A DNA stretch of 9,076 nt from Oscillospiraceae bacterium. GTDB taxonomy: Bacteria; Bacillota; Clostridia; Oscillospirales; Acutalibacteraceae. Under the pieces are notes generated by a model that was given only the letters and a program-made list of their open reading frames with translations, did not search any database and had not been told where the DNA came from. The DNA is taken from the NCBI GenBank assembly GCA_003517915.1, contig DOZQ01000212.1:597-9672 (forward strand). Direction: 5' to 3'. Positions within the stretch are counted from its first letter, which is position 1, and each line of letters begins with the position of its first letter. A program made the position numbers and the translations under genes. Shown here in pieces: positions 7,301-9,076 of the stretch.

Positions 7301-8658
7301 AGGCTGAGGATTATAGAGATACCGGACGGCAGCTCACGCGGCAGCCACTGCGGCATACCGCGCCCGTCCGGCAATTGATCAATCGCGTCGATAATGATTA
7401 TGGTTTCGGATTTTGTCCCGCTTAAAAGCTGCCAAAAACTCTTTTTCAGCTCGTCAAACGAAACCGGCGGTTTCAAACCGCACTGACGCAAAATGCTGTC
7501 CCACAGCGCGTATTGGTCGGCGGATAAATCCGACGCGCCGCAAAAACGAAAGATTACATTTTTACTCTCGGCTCGTTTTTCGCTCACCCATTTAGCCAGC
7601 AGGGTCGTCTTGCCCAGTCCGGCTTCAGCGGCAAGCAGTAACGGCGGTTTTACACCGGTCTTCGCGGCATATTCGTCCAGCTTTTCCGGAATATCCGGAA
7701 CCGGGACAAAACCCTCGACGGCGTTATGTATGAATATCTCCTGCTGCTCCAAATCCAAAGCGTACGGGTCGCCGCCGTCGGCAACGGGATTTTCGCGCTC
7801 GGGATATTCCTCCAGTATTTCGCGCATAAGCTGAACGATGACGACGTATTTCAGCTCAATTTTATCGCCGCCTGCAACCCCTGGGAATTCGCCTTTAAGC
7901 GTCTGTATTAAATCGTCAGGCAGATTTTGCTTCGGCACAGAAAAATCCACAAGTCTCCCCTTGGCAAGCTCAATTTTTTCTAAATCCTTCTGCGCCAGGT
8001 TATCGTAATTCTTTTTGGGCGGCAGCAGCTCTGGCGTCTCGGCATCTGCGTCCCAGTGGCAGTTATATTCGGTAACGGACTTGTTTTTTTTGACCTCCGA
8101 TTTAAAATCAGCCAGATGCCGGTCGGTTTCTTCAATATTTCCGCCCTCGTCCGCGACGGCGTCGTTTCTGTAAAGCCTTCGGTGCGCCTCGTCCCAGTTT
8201 TCGCCTGACGGTTCATTACGGAAGAAAAACAGCGCGTGCTTTGCGGGAGCGGGCTTTTTATCGTCGGCAAGCCTGTACATCGGTGATAATAGGGCGTGCT
8301 CAATTTCAATCTCGGTCACCGACTTGCTGCCGAAAAAATGCTCATCGTCCCGATACGCTGAGCGTGCGTCTCCGATTTGTTCGGATGAGGGTACCCAGCC
8401 GCGCCGCTGTCCCAAAAAGCACAGGAAAAACGGCCGGCAGCCGTCAATACCCTCTAAGCATTTTCTTACGGTTTTATTGGTTTCCGAGTCTTCCTTGGTG
8501 ACGCCCCAGCGCAGGTCAATATCAATCAGGCGGAGCTTGCGCCGCTCACACCATTCGGCAAGCTCCGGAAATACGTTTTTTACAAGATAGTCACGCTCCG
8601 CGTGCATATCGTTGAAGGTGCTGCTTATGAATATGGGAATGTCTTTCCAAGTGGTCAC
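4378..8658 (-). CDS. DUF4062-NACHT-beta-propeller STAND ATPase (bacterial NLR-like)
   Basis: A 1426-residue multidomain protein. Residues 7-125 are a DUF4062 domain: PIFISSTFNDMHAERDYL, then IDLRWGV (46-53), FLGQRRGWVP (81-90) and SVTEIEIE (113-120), the signature shared with the N-terminal part of TEP1, NWD1 and NPHP3. A NACHT/STAND NTPase follows: Walker A AEAGLGKTT (344-352, Lys350), with Ala where the first Gly is usual; Walker B IIIIDAIDQL (420-429, Asp424 and Asp427); a sensor strand SIILSL; and ANPLYLKILLSELR (515-528), the conserved segment ending the ATPase. Residues 550-780 are helical, probably winged-helix and superstructure-forming. After an acidic linker (790-806), about 810-1420 is a run of WD-like blades (CAFSPD, VRFSPD, CALSDD), enough for roughly two propellers. 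In STAND proteins the C-terminal repeats sense, ATP drives assembly and the N-terminus acts; here the target is unknown. The GTG start follows a near-consensus ribosome site. Antiviral or other signalling roles are both possible. Confidence 0.9.
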   Translation of the reverse strand: MTTWKDIPIFISSTFNDMHAERDYLVKNVFPELAEWCERRKLRLIDIDLRWGVTKEDSETNKTVRKCLEGIDGCRPFFLCFLGQRRGWVPSSEQIGDARSAYRDDEHFFGSKSVTEIEIEHALLSPMYRLADDKKPAPAKHALFFFRNEPSGENWDEAHRRLYRNDAVADEGGNIEETDRHLADFKSEVKKNKSVTEYNCHWDADAETPELLPPKKNYDNLAQKDLEKIELAKGRLVDFSVPKQNLPDDLIQTLKGEFPGVAGGDKIELKYVVIVQLMREILEEYPERENPVADGGDPYALDLEQQEIFIHNAVEGFVPVPDIPEKLDEYAAKTGVKPPLLLAAEAGLGKTTLLAKWVSEKRAESKNVIFRFCGASDLSADQYALWDSILRQCGLKPPVSFDELKKSFWQLLSGTKSETIIIIDAIDQLPDGRGMPQWLPRELPSGISIILSLKINKGESMDYSPVPLKLPPVNVERKTELIASYLKKRLKVLDEYHIKEICGIDPEDEAQKSASANPLYLKILLSELRVFGAFEQLADQIKLYGRSPLEAFDYVLERLSHEQAYDILDPQKAVPLLFGLLSAARGGLYEDELAFCFALEFSDEGDAKIRGTIRYFVRQVRPFMARRGGRVDFLYDELRGAALTRFNKLKIHCNRLLMECFLADCDPDKNNSFTGDNLRALVEFGYHTAEHDYCEGEKLYSRLTYLDARCSKTPIQPLLTEIHRFKSDICRDFEGIILRHQALLSEYPNALFSVCRAEKSSSVSRQANALIADGSWTKLRLDIERMFVVPDETSDDTNEGEAAKDPQSLTLKLVSESGRRIFTPACAFSPDTATFVFAETLGQLRVFNTNTFEMLPCIIHVHPTRIVSVRFSPDQKYLALMYEDARIELFRLKYNSDGLLSQAVSLNQELSAYKPRRGFSSYGFSGGGFYFQPDAHTVREFDLTKPAFTDITRTENPAVLDAVISLNEAAVFSLREGMYSGIYLYSQANETVKRIQVLEGVFTQHACALSDDCFATAVSDDRVLIVDPAGNIIAERKMTNPVKAICKFGQKLLVLCHHDEIIIWDYAANRTQAISADKNEDRHMNMLAANGNTIFSILGSAVVKFETVSGYHETKSNIRQIIAMNEIPELTVAARDQSGNITVQTNGFCSKPIRLEDERIQPSVCITSGGTYLLSEFGQGYYLPPKQSYFQPIKEIGRAIRILKSFASPDGCVYYIDNLWRFCCGQSSFSYDLSSYGFEIADVRFLGPYMLLFGIGSGMSDASTGHVPLSDKLLIFESVRPGLLSFYGEQSFSSAYGVPVDAAFHEETKRIYLMFNTPHSAKSQDLLHVCFGTKEELTSGGGRHADINLGRTQNINPSTACAADSYLVCYRGNIFAYDAATLAYQAALAVNGSFNRLQASRGGDYALALCGGSSEIKKVIPSRKEK
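4384..4390 (-). promoter_or_regulatory. Ribosome site of the TPR-like gene inside the STAND gene
   Basis: AAAGGAG on the minus strand lies seven bases before the ATG at 4376 and encodes the final Arg-Lys-Glu stretch of the STAND protein. With a one-base gap between stop and start, ribosomes ending on the first gene can begin the second, which supports a fixed ratio of the two products. Confidence 0.75.
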
Positions 8659-8664
8659 GGCAGG

Positions 8665-8675
8665 TCACCGCCTTT
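8665..8675 (-). promoter_or_regulatory. Ribosome binding site for the GTG start of the STAND gene
   Basis: AAAGGCGGTGA on the minus strand differs at one base from the full complement of the 16S rRNA tail, AAAGGAGGTGA, and lies six bases before the GTG at 8658. This supports GTG as the start. It also agrees with the family, whose DUF4062 strand begins only a few residues after the first Met. Confidence 0.75.
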
Positions 8676-8694
8676 CGCTTAGGACATGCACACA

Positions 8695-9076
8695 TTATTT
8701 AATCTTACTTAATTTACGCTCAATAAACCTTTTATTTTTAGATTCATACGCGGAGGCGTTGTTATTTATCCAGGTGTCTCCGCCCTTAAAATATGCCGCA
8801 GTTACCCAAGCCCTGCATATAAACTCCTTTTCATAGGGTCTGATCGGAAACGGGACGTCAATAATACCGATAATCCCATCCTGCCTGACAGACATATTCT
8901 TGCTTGCCTCAAACACGCGCTTGTGTTCGTCCACTATGAACAGCTTGATATCCACAGCCTGCGGCATATCCATAAAAGGCGGGGTTCCCACGGTTATTTT
9001 CAGGATACCTACGGGAGCGGCCATGCCGTCACTCATTCTTGTCAGCATCCCCGGCAAAAATCCCATTGGCGACGGA
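8695..9076 (-). CDS. Hypothetical beta-rich protein, first visible gene of the STAND operon (partial)
   Basis: I do not recognise this gene. The frame is open to the right edge (at least 127 codons), so the start may lie outside the window. Internal ATG codons at 9066 and 9036 are possible starts; neither has a convincing ribosome site, though GGGGA lies about ten bases before 9036. The visible protein alternates hydrophobic strands and turns (GILKITVG, VDIKLFIVDE, GIIGIIDVPF, EFICRAWVTAAYF) as in an immunoglobulin-like or carbohydrate-binding beta sandwich. GGDTWINNNASAY near the end recalls the W-x-N-N segment of starch-binding modules, a loose likeness only. The tail is basic. There is no membrane segment in the visible part. 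It ends 36 bases before the STAND start with no terminator between them, so it belongs to the same transcript and may be a ligand-binding or regulatory partner. Confidence 0.65.
   Translation of the reverse strand, partial: PSPMGFLPGMLTRMSDGMAAPVGILKITVGTPPFMDMPQAVDIKLFIVDEHKRVFEASKNMSVRQDGIIGIIDVPFPIRPYEKEFICRAWVTAAYFKGGDTWINNNASAYESKNKRFIERKLSKIK

Noticed and set aside
7980..8309. Minus-strand open frame of 109 codons overlapping the STAND gene in another frame
   Set aside because: It is Thr/Arg/Pro-rich shadow coding with no motif. The STAND frame continues through here without a break, so there is no frameshift to explain.
8612..8836. Plus-strand open frame across the gap between the two upstream operon genes
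   Set aside because: It is antisense to both genes and has no good ribosome site or family features. The gap itself is only 36 bases and is explained by the ribosome site of the STAND gene.

Overview
The window looks like chromosomal DNA of a low-to-middle GC Firmicute, probably a clostridium of the Oscillospiraceae/Ruminococcaceae type. The reasons are strong AGGAGG-type ribosome binding sites, tight gene packing, a short Gram-positive-style lipoprotein signal, and a WG-repeat gene paired with a PstS-like lipoprotein gene. No gene is diagnostic of a species, so this placement is inference. No rRNA, tRNA, CRISPR array or intact insertion sequence was seen.

Left part, + strand (1-1942): the 3' end of a WG-repeat protein gene is followed, 13 bases after its stop, by a gene for a PstS-like periplasmic-binding-protein-type lipoprotein. 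The two form a transcriptional unit that probably works at the cell surface. No phosphate permease genes follow.

Spacer (1943-2258): this gene-free stretch is crowded with structure. A roughly 128-base segment is bounded by a perfect 10-base inverted repeat and holds internal hairpins. It looks like a miniature inverted-repeat element, and one of its hairpins may end the lipoprotein transcript. Beyond it lie a good extended -10 promoter and a perfect 11-base-arm inverted repeat in the presumed leader of the next gene.

Middle (2259-3284): a single gene for an extended short-chain dehydrogenase/reductase (NAD-dependent epimerase/dehydratase family). It ends at a very strong two-way terminator shared with the operon coming from the other side.

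Right part, - strand (9076 to 3345): a compact operon of at least three genes. In transcription order these are a small beta-rich protein of unknown function (cut by the window edge), a 1426-residue STAND ATPase with the order DUF4062 - NACHT - beta-propeller, and a helical TPR-like protein with one C-terminal membrane anchor, whose start lies 1 base after the ATPase stop. The large protein is built like animal TEP1, NWD1 and NPHP3 and like bacterial NLR-type proteins. It should be an ATP-driven sensor switch, and its coupled partner is probably its membrane-bound effector or platform. This operon is the most interesting part of the window and a candidate uncharacterised defence or signalling system. 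That role is inference from architecture; no neighbouring phage-defence gene confirms it.
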